Assembly: GCA_030762175.1 (NCBI GenBank) | Contig: CM060846.1 | Location: 182,564,541 to 182,628,540 of the forward strand | Source of the DNA: Metallyticus violacea | Taxonomy: Eukaryota; Arthropoda; Insecta; Mantodea; Metallyticidae | DNA length: 64,000 nucleotides | Reading direction: 5' to 3' | The notes under the pieces: model-generated | What the model was told of the DNA's origin: nothing | Seen by the model: the letters and a program-made list of their open reading frames with translations, nothing else | The model's database searches: none | Program-made: the position numbers and the translations under genes | Shown here: piece by piece, positions 34,841-45,966 of the stretch | Position numbering within the stretch: position 1 is the stretch's first letter | Layout of the letters: each line of letters begins with the position of its first letter

Positions 34841-36967
34841 ATGTATATCTTGGAAAATTCGCATAACTACACACCAGAGCTGCAAATCGTCAAATGGTAG
34901 TATCGACATGAACTATGCATTTTTTCTTGATGAATATCGATATTTACATTTATGTAGCGCTAATTCTGGTATTTTAATTCTTTTTAGAAGGCGCTTTTGA
35001 CACAAAAAATCCCCACGCTCCGCTCTGCTAGTTGCTCTCAGAAAGGTGAACAGATAGGTCGTCATCATATGTGCGCCTACTGGGCAAAGATAGTGTGCTA
35101 CAAATGGATAATTCTTGTTTAAAGTGTCTTTGAGATGGACAACGCATCCCTACACAAGGACGACAATGCATAGCAAAGGGGAGAAGCAGTGCAGCTTGGA
35201 CCTCTATCGGGTATGTTTTTCTTGAATCACAATCAGACCAAGTTTGTGTGAATGGGGTTTTCCCCTATGCCACCGTACAAGATCGTGGTGACCATAGATA
35301 ACTCTGGGCGAGCAAAGGGGTGGTCATGGGAAGCGCAGAGTGGCAGAAACTTGAGGTAAAACCTATCTTAATCCGTCATCTGAAAGAGTGCCAGCTGAGT
35401 AGCCCGATATCCATACTTTTAAAATTTTATTTGGCTCTCTAAACATTATCATAAAATGGATAGACGCTTCGTGTCTCTTAACATGGAGGAATGGGGGATA
35501 CTAGAAAGTCTATAGTCAGGGATCGCCGACATCATCTATCACAAGAAGAAAGAATAGACAGAAGTACAATATCAAATAATAGCCTATCGCAAATATGTGC
35601 TTCACACACACTCTCGGGGGGCCTTTTGAGATGATTAATTTCACTTAATATATAAGGTGCATTCGTTGTACCGCCTTTAGAGCGTCCCTGGAGATGAAGC
35701 ATTTTCTAAAGTCTCAATTCATCAAAGAGGTGAAACAGTAACCCTGCTAGATCGCGGATGACTTCACGTGCATGTCCAGACTGATTTGCGACTCGTGGCG
35801 ACAGAACAACTGAACATGTCATGTGGATGTGGCAACAGGTTTGGGACACCATGGCGCCAGAGCAGGTTTTCGCTATCCCCACCCCTCCTGTCCTTGCGTT
35901 ACTACACGCTAATACACATGGAAGTTGTGCTAAAGTTTCTGAAAAATGGTCATTGTCTCACAATGATGGGGCCCAAAGAACCCATGTTCTTTGAACTTTG
36001 AACTAGTAGAGGGCAACATCATTTTTGCACATCATTCATCAATAGATGTGGACGCTGTATGCCTGGAACTTATACTGGAAGCAAAAGGTGTTCACACGAT
36101 TGGTCGTCACTGCAACCAGCACTACAGCCTCCCCTCGTTTACCATTAACATTGAGGAACGCCCCCTCTTACAAAACACGGTCGAATGTGCGTCAGCAGAG
36201 AGGAATTAATGGAAAAAAAAAACAATATGATTCACGACGCGCTACGCCAACTAGCTGAAGTGTCACAAAACTTTGATTTTGTCACCGTGTCTACGCTGCA
36301 GCAGAACCTGTCGTATATCGTCTGAGGCGTGTGAACATCTCCACCAAGAACGTACTCAGAACGCTTGTACTACTCGAGAACGGGAAAGAAGTATTTCTAT
36401 TCACAAGTTTCAACAACCTTTCAGCAGAGCTCGTCAACAAACTCAGCTCTTTTGCGTTTTACATCGTGTACCAAGGAGAGGAGATTCTTCGAAACGGCTA
36501 CTGGAGACACGTCGTGAAATTTACACACACGTAAAACATAGCGTGCCAAACAGACTCAGTGGGAACCGGCAGCAATCTCATTCTCAAACTCGCTTTTGAC
36601 CTCGGTACCACCAATAAGAGGCCAGTCCTATTCTGCAAGATCACATCGGCGGGGTGTTTCCCACCGCTGCCATCTGCGATTTCGTCGTCCCCATCTCCAT
36701 TCCATCGGTTCAGGAACACCTCTACAAGCACTTTTCTTACATGCTACTCACTTGCGACACCACACCTTTCGAGGATTAAACCGAGAAAAGTAGAGACGAA
36801 AATATTATAATTGGTGCAACATTTACCAAAAGGACATATACTACATGTTTTGAAATACTTTTTGTGCGGGTAAAATTTGAATATTTTTTGCCCATTGTGT
36901 TGTCCGCCATTTTTGTAAATCATGTTTTTAACAAACCATCATTTGGAATAGTTAATTTTGTATTCTG
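34841..36967 (+). other. Polinton A right part, unassigned frames
   Basis: No domain is certain. Suggestive frames: MDRRFVSLNMEEWGILESL from 35458, followed after stops by IIYHKKKE and RKYVLHTHSRGAF, possibly a PC4-like DNA-binding protein (weak); LLQRTGGENIS at 34581-35000 is the protease in another frame; and 36207-36534, where QLAEVSQNFDFVTVSTLQQN passes with one stop into NISTKNVLRTLVLLENGKEV and a GYWRHVVKFTHT end, looks like a real lost gene of about 110 codons. Copy B is truncated before this part, so no second copy helps. Confidence 0.4.
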
Positions 36968-37178
36968 TGTAATAAATAAAAATTGTTCCTTCTCCGGATA
37001 GTTTTGTTGCGGGGAATTGCATACCACCGAAGCAGCCTAAGGAAGCTGCTATCGGTAATGCAGCTGCTCAAGTTGGTAATGCCGCCACGTGTTGCGGGGT
37101 TGCCTGCCCCTGCAACTTTAAAGGTCGGTAATGCAGTTAGCTGCATTAAAACTACCCGGAGAAGGAGCATACACTACT
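36968..37178 (-). repeat. Right terminal inverted repeat of Polinton A
   Basis: Reverse complement of 17178-17416, with shared GGTATGCAATTCCCCGCAAC, GGCTGCTTC and the TGTATGC-ACT terminus. Divergence between the two ends is visible throughout, so the element is old. Confidence 0.88.
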
Positions 37179-37184
37179 CTTGTT
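37179..37184 (+). repeat. Right 6-bp target-site duplication of Polinton A
   Basis: CTTGTT, one mismatch from the left CTTGAT at 17172-17177. Confidence 0.65.
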
Positions 37185-37867
37185 CCATCAGCTCGAACAA
37201 ACTTAGCATGAAATTGTTGATGGATAAATTAGTAAGCGGCAATGGCCTGCTCGATCACCATATTTAAGGACATAAGATCTTTATTTGTGAAGATTTTAAA
37301 AAACATATTACAATCGTTTTAAAATCACATGCATTTGAAACATAAGGATGTGCTGTATTTTTTCTGCATTTAGCTAATTGCTTAATGTGCCGAATGTGGG
37401 CTACTGATCTGGATAATACTGGTTCCACTGTTAGCATTTCAACATTAACAAGTATATGGAAGAATCTATATTGATATTTCTGTCATATAAATACTACTTA
37501 ATCACAAGAGAAAAAAAAAACTGGTAATATTACGATTATAAAAGAATACAAAAGCAACTAATTAGTGAGCGCAGCTTCGGAGTTGAATGCCATGAGACTG
37601 TCACTGAAATAATCTGCTAGAGATCGAAGGAATGTTGTTCTCATAAGTTTAACTAATAGCGTAAAAATGTCACTATTTTTTAATTTTTAACGTTACATAA
37701 CGAATAAACTATTGAAGGACAAAAGTATGAGTCTTGTATAATTCTATTTATACATTTATGCATCAATTGAGACAGAACACTGCACTGTTTAAAATAGAGC
37801 TTCATATTTTCTTAATTTTATTGTTTATTTGCTACAGATTAGCGTCCCTAAAAACGAATTATTGTTG
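37185..37867. other. Unassigned AT-rich sequence
   Basis: Nothing recognised. Confidence 0.4.
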
Positions 37868-38148
37868 ATTGGGATTATTTACAGACGATTTTTAACGTCT
37901 CAGGTCATCAGCTTCCCATTCAATTCAGGGCATGAAAGGGCCGATAAGTTTCTCTCAGAGGCCTCTTCTTTTAGGATTGAGGTTCTTTTACATGCCGTAA
38001 ATCTACGACATGCCACCCTTAGCTGTACTTTCCTTCCGAAGGAAGCTATATTTACGAGTTTTACGGTTGAAAAAAAACCATCGATCCTGCCACCCGCGAT
38101 CTTGGTTTTAGGAGGCAAGTATGGTTACCAATACACCAGCAGGACGGA
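37868..38148 (-). mobile_element. SINE family 1, copy 2
   Basis: Aligns over its length with 2485-2768: GACGATTTTTAACGTCTCAGG at the 3' end, CTTCCGAAGGAAGC in the body and the tRNA-like head GGTTACCATACTTGCCTCC on the minus strand. The B-box region has a deletion (only GCGGGTGG-type sequence remains), so this copy is dead. The family 3 SINE follows within 10 bp. Confidence 0.85.
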
Positions 38149-38156
38149 CCCTAAGA

Positions 38157-38364
38157 ACGAAGGTCTAAAGAAACAATTAATGAATATTTGATGAAATGAA
38201 TGAGTAAATGAGCACCAGAGTCTACAACGTTGCTCAGCATCCCCTTTTCAGGATAAGGAAACACTTCGGGAAAAACCTTACCGAAGTAAATTAAATGACA
38301 AAATTCGAATCCGAGACCTCTGGATTTGTACGCAGACGTACTTACTACAAGACAAAGGAGGCAG
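38157..38364 (-). mobile_element. SINE family 3, copy 1
   Basis: On the minus strand a tRNA-like head with GGTCTCGGATTCGAAT (B-box) is followed by a body with AAGGTTTTTCCCGAAG, and the 3' end reads TTCTTTAGACCTT. The copy at 48903-49120 has the same head, body landmarks and 3' end. Confidence 0.8.
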
Positions 38365-39679
38365 TCTTTCTTAATGTCTTTACGATATAGATGATGCTAG
38401 GGGCCTGTAAACTCCACAAAGTCTCGTGCTCATATAACAGGCGTACTTCTACCGTGCAAAGTACCTAGGTTCATTCAAGGGGGTGCAAGAGTCTTGGCGG
38501 TCTTTATGTGGTTTTTTTATCACCATGGAATGTTATTAAATTTAGTCACTAATTCAAATAAAAATTTCACTCGTCAATCAGAGACCTACGGTGAGCTAAT
38601 ACATAAGAGTATGAGTATAAACTCTTTAAAGTCAAAAATCTATAACTGCCTTATTAAGTGTCTGCAGTTATTTCACCTAGAGCATAATTCTAATAGCGGA
38701 TGTGTTGCACAATGGAGATTATAGTTATTTATTTTTAAACTTCAGGTTCCTCCAATTACTTAGGTCTTACCAAATGATTAATGAAATTATTGAAATGATA
38801 GTACAAATGTGTCTGGATCGTGGTGCTTAAAGTTACCTGACATCCGGCTTTTAAAAGTAAGGGAAAACTGGAAATAACTGTACCCCAACTGGAAATCAAG
38901 TTCAGGCTCGAAAATTGACAGGACTCGTTAGCATCTGAGTCACAGTGGCAGACTACTAAATAAATGCATTATATGTGTATGCGCTACACATGATGCTTTT
39001 CCCTTTCTCGTTTCTTTACTATATGCACATTACGTTTCATTTATTTTATGCATATTTTTGCCTCAGATCACGCGCTAAGGATTCATTTTGCAATTTATTA
39101 ACTCCGAGAATATTAGAACACTGTTATACTTGTTCTTGGCGGAGAATCCCTTGATATCCACATAACAAATATAACAGGAATTATTGTGGTTTCTCGTTTC
39201 CCGCAAAAGCATTGGTATCGGTTGTCTCTCTTTCTCTCTAATTTCTTAATCCTGTTAAATAAAATGTACGTATAACATGCGGAGCTCAGGTTTTATTTTG
39301 ATCCCAGTGCACAGCCAAATTATAACTGGTATATTTTCTAGCATTGAGAATTGACTGTAATCTTTGTTTGAACATATTCGTAGCAAATGCTATTCGGATA
39401 TTAAAGGCATGATACGAGACAATCTGAAAGAAAACAAACATACTAACTGATTTTTCCACTCACATATGGTAACACACTGTGTTGAAGTTCCGCGAACGAT
39501 ATGGTTCTATCGTATTCGTTCATACATCATGAATAGAGGAGTAAGATAGAAGCACCAATAACACAGAGCTACATGCACAATTCGTTTAACTGAATGTCGT
39601 ATCTGGAAGAAATAAACTTTATGAGTAATTCAAAATTAAAAATACTTAACTTGCACAACGCAATATACGTTTTCATTAG
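38365..39679. other. Unassigned AT-rich sequence
   Basis: No gene or repeat recognised. Confidence 0.35.
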
Positions 39680-39841
39680 TTACACCCCGTTCACTGTGTG
39701 GACGCAAGAAATTCATGATTGGCTGAGGTGGGCTTTTGGAATGCAGACAAGATATGATTACGCATACACAGCAAAACTATACGATTCGGCAGTGCGAGTC
39801 ATGCTCAGGAAAGCTTGCGGGCATATGAGAAGAATGACAAC
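39680..39841 (+). CDS. Candidate host exon (162 bp), unknown protein
   Basis: A strong acceptor (ACGTTTTCATTAG) and a donor (GACAAC|GTAAAT) bound 162 bp. Read with one leading base, 53 codons and two trailing bases, it encodes a peptide with FTVWTQEIHDWLRWAFGMQ, TAKLYDSAVRVMLRKACG and HMRRM. The composition is clearly less AT-rich and more protein-like than its surroundings. The amphipathic W/R/K-rich ending suggests a cytosolic segment of a membrane protein, but this is a guess and I do not recognise the family. No second exon was found with confidence. Confidence 0.45.
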
Positions 39842-40762
39842 GTAAATAAAATTGAAATTGAACTACATATGATAGGAAAGAAAGTGAAAACAAATTTTTA
39901 ATCAGCATATCACCTTCCTCGTAGAACAATTACATGTTTTGGCGAAAATGCCTTATTGACCAGTTTTACCTGCCGTTCAACAAAACAGGTCAACACTTTC
40001 TGTGAAAATTTGCTGAAACAAGATTTCCTCAACTGAAAATATTGATGACACTTGACTAGAAGTTCCAAAAGTGTTCTTTTCATGCTTCATTGTTTAGCAT
40101 GGTACTATAAAACTCTATAAAACAAAAATAATAAATAATGAAAAGAAAAGGGAAAACTGTGGATGGAGCTAATCGAACTTTCTACCAAAGTATTTTATCT
40201 TCAAATTTATTAGTAAGAAGAATATCACAGGCACTAAATCACACAAATATCCAGGACAGTTTTGTGTGTGTAGGACAATGACTTGAAATGATAGGCAACT
40301 TCTTGAAACATTTTCTGACTGATTAGGGAAGGAACCCATCAACCTTGGCAGTGTGTTCTCTCTTGTCCAGTTGCAACCTCACTTTATTACTTGAACGTAT
40401 GCTACAATGTGAGTGAGTGAATGAAGCAGAATTCAAGGTTTTCTGGCAGCGGCCTAGCTCCATGTGCTCGTGAATAACTTGTGTGTATTACACACACTAA
40501 TACGAGAAAAAGTGATACATGCTTGGGATTAAGCTATAGGGATATTGCAAACAATTGAATTAAAAGAAGCGTACCATTCTGATATGTGTACGAAATAATA
40601 AACACATTGAGGCTGACGTTTATGAAAACCAATATTGTTATACAATATGGCTTGGTGAAGCTAAGAAGAAACTAATTTGCTAACATCCATTCCATTTATA
40701 AAAGATGCAACAAGACAATTTCTTTTATTGGGTTTATGTTGTTTTCATAGCGTATTATGGTG
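39842..40762. other. Unassigned AT-rich sequence
   Basis: Nothing recognised. Confidence 0.35.
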
Positions 40763-40974
40763 CCATGGACGATAGACATTAATGAATGATACATGAGCTG
40801 AAATGATAAACTGGGAAGGGAACCTTACCAGACTTTAGTTAGGGATAACTCTCCGGGATTTGCCGTTGATTTGTTATTAAGGAAAGTTTCCGTCAGGGAG
40901 AACGGTTCTGGAGGGATTCCAATCACAGTCCTTCCATTTACGAGTCCGTGTCTTAGTGATCTCGGCCAACCCTG
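40763..40974 (-). mobile_element. SINE family 2 copy
   Basis: On the minus strand a tRNA-like head with GGCCGAGATCACTAAGACACGG (A-box region) and GGATTGGAATCCCTCC (B-box) leads into the family body, with AACTAAAGTCTGG and CCCAGTTTATCATTTC. Compare 45697-45966, which has the same order. The 3' end motif is not preserved. Confidence 0.78.
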
Positions 40975-42213
40975 TTAATTCATAAGAGATATTTACAATC
41001 TCCACAGGGGAAAGCAAAGCTTTATGTTATTGGAATTTCTGCAATGAAAACTGTAAATTTTTCTAAAGCTAAATGTTTACTTTTAGGTCCTGATAAAAAA
41101 GCTATTCACATCATTGCATTTTCAATCCATGATCAAAATTTAATGAAAAACAAAGTTTTTATAAAATATTATGCCAAGAGCAGCGCTATACTCATTTTAC
41201 AATAATTAAGAAATACTCTTAAACCGCAATTCATATCTTAAATTCCAATGAACATATGAATAAACATTTATTGTTATAGTGAAGATGAAAGAGAATAATA
41301 CATGAAATGCTAGCTAATACAGTGCATAAAGTGGTTGTGCTAATAGATTATAATATATTAAACTTTTCTATCTGGAATTGAGGCAAATATAATTATTACA
41401 AATGGCTATTCCTAAGAAATAAAACTATGATTGACAAAGAATAAATTACAAAACAAAGGATGGGATTTTAAAGAAAGATAATTAAGTAAAGCGTAGGTGT
41501 ATTACAAGGAAATTAATGTACAGAGAATAAATTAGTACTAATATAAGCTTTTACACAATTGATAGTTAAAGCCCAAACGAAACAAGGGATATAAGAATTA
41601 CTCTTCACCCTGAATTGTGAGCACATCCACGGCCTTTGTTCACGAAATATCCTGAAGGTTATATGTTAACTATATCCACAGCTTTTCCTTTCGTAGCTGC
41701 ATTTGCATCTTACAGCATGGTTACGTTCTCTCAATGCTGTAATAGCATATAGCTCAAAACAGTGTATACAGAATGAAGAAGGACTTGTGCAGAATAATGC
41801 TCTGTGACGAATTGATGAAAAGGTTTAGTAGTATTTTGCCCTTGATAAAGCGGCTTTGGAGAAAACGTGGCTTTTTTTTTTTAAATTTCATTGAAATACG
41901 GAGGTATTTTTTTTATGGAAAATGGTAAGATAGTTTCCTCCTCTATACTCTTGCTAACACTTATTCTGCAGTCACACGATTCTCAGTTTTCTGAATATAT
42001 ATTTTGCAAAGTCTCTTTTTTTCCCGTTAATTGTACGTCACAATGAAGAACAGTCGATCCAAGAATCAAATGCTGTTGCTGCTCCGCGTGTGCTTTCGCT
42101 ATTATCTTTCAATATGAAACGAATGCACAGTATCTACAGTAAAAAAGCTTTTATCGGTAACTTTTGTTATTCTTGCTCCTAAAGTCCACCCTGAGTTGGC
42201 TGTTCCTTTTTAT
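40975..42213. other. Unassigned AT-rich sequence
   Basis: Nothing recognised. Confidence 0.35.
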
Positions 42214-42488
42214 TTATTTGGTTTATTTACGGACGATCTTTAATATCTCAGGTCATCAGCGTCCCATTCAACTTACCGTGAAACAGCAGATAAAGTTTGC
42301 TCAGGGACCTCTTCTTTAAGGTTTGAGGTTCTTTTACATGCCACAAATCTACGACACGGGAGCCGCGGCTTTAAATTCCTTCCGAAAGAAGCCATACTTA
42401 AGATTTTACGCCCGAAAAAGTTCATTGACCCTGGCCGAGATTGAATCTACGATCTTGGATCTATGAGGCAAGTAAAGTTACCACCAGA
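42214..42488 (-). mobile_element. SINE family 1, copy 3
   Basis: Matches 2485-2768 and 37868-38148 (GGACGATCTTTAATATCTCAGG, CTTCCGAAAGAAGCCATAC, GGCAAGTAAAGTTACCACC). The tRNA-like head is incomplete at the right end. Confidence 0.83.
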
Positions 42489-42913
42489 GTTGTATCAACC
42501 CCTGATTAATAATGATAATCCTGCCACCAGATATCACTAATGTAGCTTTTAATCCTCCAAGTGAGGTTAATGTCACATTATGATAGGAATATTGTTCAAC
42601 CGGTTGCTTAGTCCCGGGACACTTTTATTTACTTATTGAATATATACATATAATTATACAAAATATACACGATACAAAGTGATGTGAAGTTAAAAAGGAT
42701 GTTTATTAATTTTATGTGTGGTTAAAATGTGAACTAAATGAGATTTATGGTGGTGGGGGAGCAGTTGGTGCCAAAACTATGAACTAAGGAGGGGATGGGG
42801 AAGCGGTTGGTGAAAAACTGTGAAATAAACCCGGATTTGGTTCAGGAGAATATTCCGGAGGATGCTACCACAGCACTTTTCCCATAGGTTTGTACAATGT
42901 TTGATCTGCATTA
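42489..42913. other. Unassigned sequence
   Basis: Nothing recognised; two short GTGG/GGTG-rich patches near 42750-42810 are similar to each other. Confidence 0.35.
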
Positions 42914-43060
42914 CTAATGAAACTTTATACAACGCAAAAGAACTGTAATTAACATGGTGCACGGGAAATTAAATATTTTCAAATGATGATATGTAGACAG
43001 AGCGACATAGTCACCCCCAAAACGACTGCGGAAGAGTGGTCTGAATGCCACTTCTTGTAT
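42914..43060 (-). pseudogene. Polinton ATPase N-terminal fragment, copy C
   Basis: YHHLKIFNFPCTMLIT parallels HHLIKFNFPLTKLIT of copy A just before its P-loop. The similarity stops there, so the P-loop and everything beyond are missing. Confidence 0.65.
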
Positions 43061-45500
43061 GCCCGTACGAGTGCGAATCAAAGTTTTGCACCTGTACACG
43101 TTTGTTGATAACCTCCTATTGTTTCCACTGAAGGCTCTGTAATTACTGTCCAAAGAAGTTTCTAAAAATCTGTGCGTTATTTTCAGTGCCACCGACATTA
43201 TAATGTCCCTAAATATGGTATTCGTTATAATATCTGAATTCACACTTTTCATGTTGCGAGAATTGAGGGATGCCTAAATTTTGCAGACAGAGCGTGTCTT
43301 CTCCCCATACTTAATCTCTATGGTATAGTTTTTGGGTAGGTAAATGCAAACCTGGAAATATAACCCCCATACCGTATTTCTCTATCTCATCTATCATACA
43401 GACCAAAAATGGCCTCGTGGGCGACATCTATGCCCCCGGCCTGTACATGGTGATAATCGAAATAACATTTCCTAAGATAGGAATATAGCTTGATTCTTGC
43501 ATGGGACGTCGTGTATGCTGCTATAAACGTGTTAGTCACTGCGTATAAGTTAGAATTCTGCTCACTCTCCATACCACGTACATTATCTCCTCTGTAGTAG
43601 ACAGGTAAGATTGTACCTATGCATCCGGGTCATTAAGAAGATCTATGAGTCGGAAATAATCTTTCCAAAGCTAACAAGTGGATATGTTGTCTTGTTGGAC
43701 ATATTTAATCCAAAAGAAGTTTAACATGAACACTATGCGAACTCTCGCCTGCTAGCATTGCTTTCAATGGCATCTTTATGCAGCGCTACAACTTCCTTTT
43801 CCAAAAACCATTCGACATTATATTTTTCTTGGCAGAAGTGTCGCAGTCTTTGGGTCAACCGGAGGCATCGGTTTTAATTTTCAGGAACTGATTAATATAG
43901 GCCTGAAAAAGACACTTTTCACCAGAGGTGGGATCATAGTGTGTCATGTCATATTCCCATGTTTCATATGCATTGACCAACCTATAGCCTCTAGTGGTAC
44001 TTTAATAGCATCCAAGACCCAGGTGCCTGTCATGCATCTTTCAACATCTGCTTGGGTAAACTCTTAATGATTTTCCATTTCTGCGCAGCAGAAACATAAG
44101 TTTACCGTTGATGCACGATGGCAGGACGGAATGGTACAGTCTTTTCGGGAGAAGAATTTCACAACACCACCCTATACATCTTCCAAATTTTGAAAATTAT
44201 CTGTGTGGATTTCAGATGGCCCTCAGGGTAAGCTTTGGTCTTATTGACAACCGAGTACAAACTGCACACGTCATAATAAATCGGGTTCATGTTTCCAGAA
44301 GCCTTGCAGGAGATTTTCGTACCATTTGTACTGCCCCCAAAAATGCATCTTGTGGGTTGAGAGGTAAGGAAAAGATATAACAAATTCTGCCAGAGCCCTG
44401 TCAGCCTTAATCATGGTATTAAACTCACATTCCGGTCACTTGGTAGCCAGTATCTCTTTTGTTTGTAGCCTTTAAAGTATCATATCTGGAGGCCATGATT
44501 TGATTACCCGCGCTGTATAGCAATGAATTCCTGTTCGGGTAACATCGTGTGCAGCCGTGGTAGGAACACCAGTAAAAGAAATAGACAGATTTGTCTTCTT
44601 TAAATCCGTCCACTTTATGGCCTAAAACTGTAATTTCTCTGCATCTAAAAGAATGCTCTATGGTGAAAGATTGCTGCTGCTCCAACCTAGACAGTCAGAT
44701 GCTTGTCATTTGGAATAACTTATCAGTTAAGCGATACCCACCTGCTAGAATTAGCGGACTTTTATTTCGGGGCATGAACCACTTCCTATACACGTTCATG
44801 CATGCCTGCGGGATGTTAGTGCATTCTCTAAACGGGTCAATATCGTTCTCGTCTATGAATTGTTTCTTAAATGTAGAAACTCCCCTAGACTCAAGAAAAA
44901 TACTTCCATTTTGCAATAAACTACCATTTCTTTTTTTATGTCAAAAATGTAATTTGATGACGCCTTCTCATTATGCCGCCGTTCGAAGTTCTTACGGGCA
45001 TAATGAGACAGTAATGTTTCTGATCCGGTACATTACCAATATACTATTCGTTTTCCTTGGTGTTGAATAAATAAGGAAATTAACCTATGCACTCGAGGAG
45101 TTGAAAGCTCTTTGAAAAGCGTGATAACTGCATATGAATGAATTTCAGGGAGTTTATAAATATCACACTGCCACACTTCATGTTGTAAATTTTACTCCCG
45201 TTCCTGGTGAGCTTTGGTGCCCAGTATAAACTGGGCAACATGTACTTTAGCAAGTATAGGATCTCAATTTGTGCGCTAATACGATGAAGTCACGGGATTC
45301 GAACCCGGGTTCGGTGATGTGATCAAACTACTGCTTCACGGAGTCCATGTCGAACACCCACTCTTTCACACCATACTGCGTGCAATAAGTTATATTACAA
45401 TGCATAAGCACACTCGAGATCCGTATTTGTGCATACACATCCGCTTAACCATTATAAGGAGTGTTCTGTGTATACACGAAATTTATGAACCTGAATATTA
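42960..45500 (-). pseudogene. Polinton DNA polymerase B remnant, copy C
   Basis: Reading down the minus strand: an upstream block equivalent to copy A 20600-20880 (45140-45480); FRKQFIDENDIDPF-like sequence with CMNVYRKWFMPRN (44760-44916); YFFYWCSYHGCTRCYPNRN (44530-44600); YSVVNKTKAYPEGH (44210-44260); AAYTTSHARIKLYSYL (43460-43520), which is the motif B region; then CYFDY, where an 11-nt deletion relative to copy A has removed the DTDS catalytic motif; and a C-terminal region near 43050-43110. Frames change several times. The motif B region is better kept than in copy A, which has ACVKPSY there. Confidence 0.86.
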
Positions 45501-45696
45501 ATTTCTTTGTTAAACTCACAGAATTGTACGGTTGAATGTAGCGCTTGTAGGTAGAATTGACGGAAATCTTACAGTTGCCACAAGGATTTCTGGAGATACA
45601 AGATAAATATTTTACTTAGAAAAAACATGAATATATAACTACAACACATTAAAATCAGCGTGGCAAAATTCCATTTAAAATGGTGCACTTTTTTAA

Positions 45697-45966
45697 CCGT
45701 GTTTAACGCCCATTTTTACTACTGAAGCACCAAAGGCAGCGGGCACTGATGATACATGAGATGAAATGGTAAATTGGGAAATTATATTTTTTTAAAGGAA
45801 GAAAGTGTTCCAGAACTAAGTTAGGGTTACTATATGGCATTTGCCATTTATGAGAATGAGGAAAATCTGGAAGAAACCTCAGTCAGGGAGGGCGGTTCTG
45901 GCGAGAATCAAACCCCAAACCTTCCGCTGACAAGTTCGTGCCTTAACGAACTCGGTCACCCGTCTC
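45697..45966 (-). mobile_element. SINE family 2, best full-length copy
   Basis: On the minus strand: a tRNA-like head (GAGTTCGTTAAGGCACGAAC; B-box GGTTTGATTCTCGCC), a body with AACTTAGTTCTGGAACAC and CATTTCATCTCATGTATCATC, and the 3' end AAATGGGCGTTAAACACGG. Related copies are at 40763, 48106 and 56906, with 5'-truncated ones at 19738, 49591 and 56119. Confidence 0.85.

Larger units (their letters stand above)
17178..37178 (+). mobile_element. Polinton/Maverick element A, complete but decayed, with a LINE inside
   Basis: Inverted terminal repeats (17178-17416 and 36968-37178) start with AGTA-TGTATGC and are flanked by a 6-bp duplication with one mismatch. Inside, all on the plus strand, are remnants of protein-primed DNA polymerase B, a packaging ATPase, a small basic protein, integrase, a capsid-associated protein, a small hydrophobic/basic protein, a capsid protein and a cysteine protease, which is the diagnostic Polinton gene set. 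Total span is 20.0 kb; subtracting the 5.9-kb LINE and its duplication leaves about 14.1 kb, close to the known size range. Every gene is interrupted by stops or frameshifts, so it is a fossil. Confidence 0.92.
42914..45510 (-). mobile_element. Polinton fragment C: polymerase B and start of ATPase
   Basis: Aligns in reverse with copy A from about 20490 to 28890, without the LINE. No terminal repeats were found at either end, so this is a truncated or rearranged copy. Gene order inside (polymerase, then ATPase start) is as in copy A. Relative to fragment B on the same strand, C lies downstream of the capsid gene, which does not match copy A, so B and C are best treated as separate elements or a rearrangement. 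Confidence 0.85.

Noticed and set aside
45285..45320. B-box-like GGGATTCGAACCCGGGTTCGG resembling a tRNA T-arm
   Set aside because: The same place in copy A (20700) aligns as Polinton polymerase sequence; no tRNA fold surrounds it.
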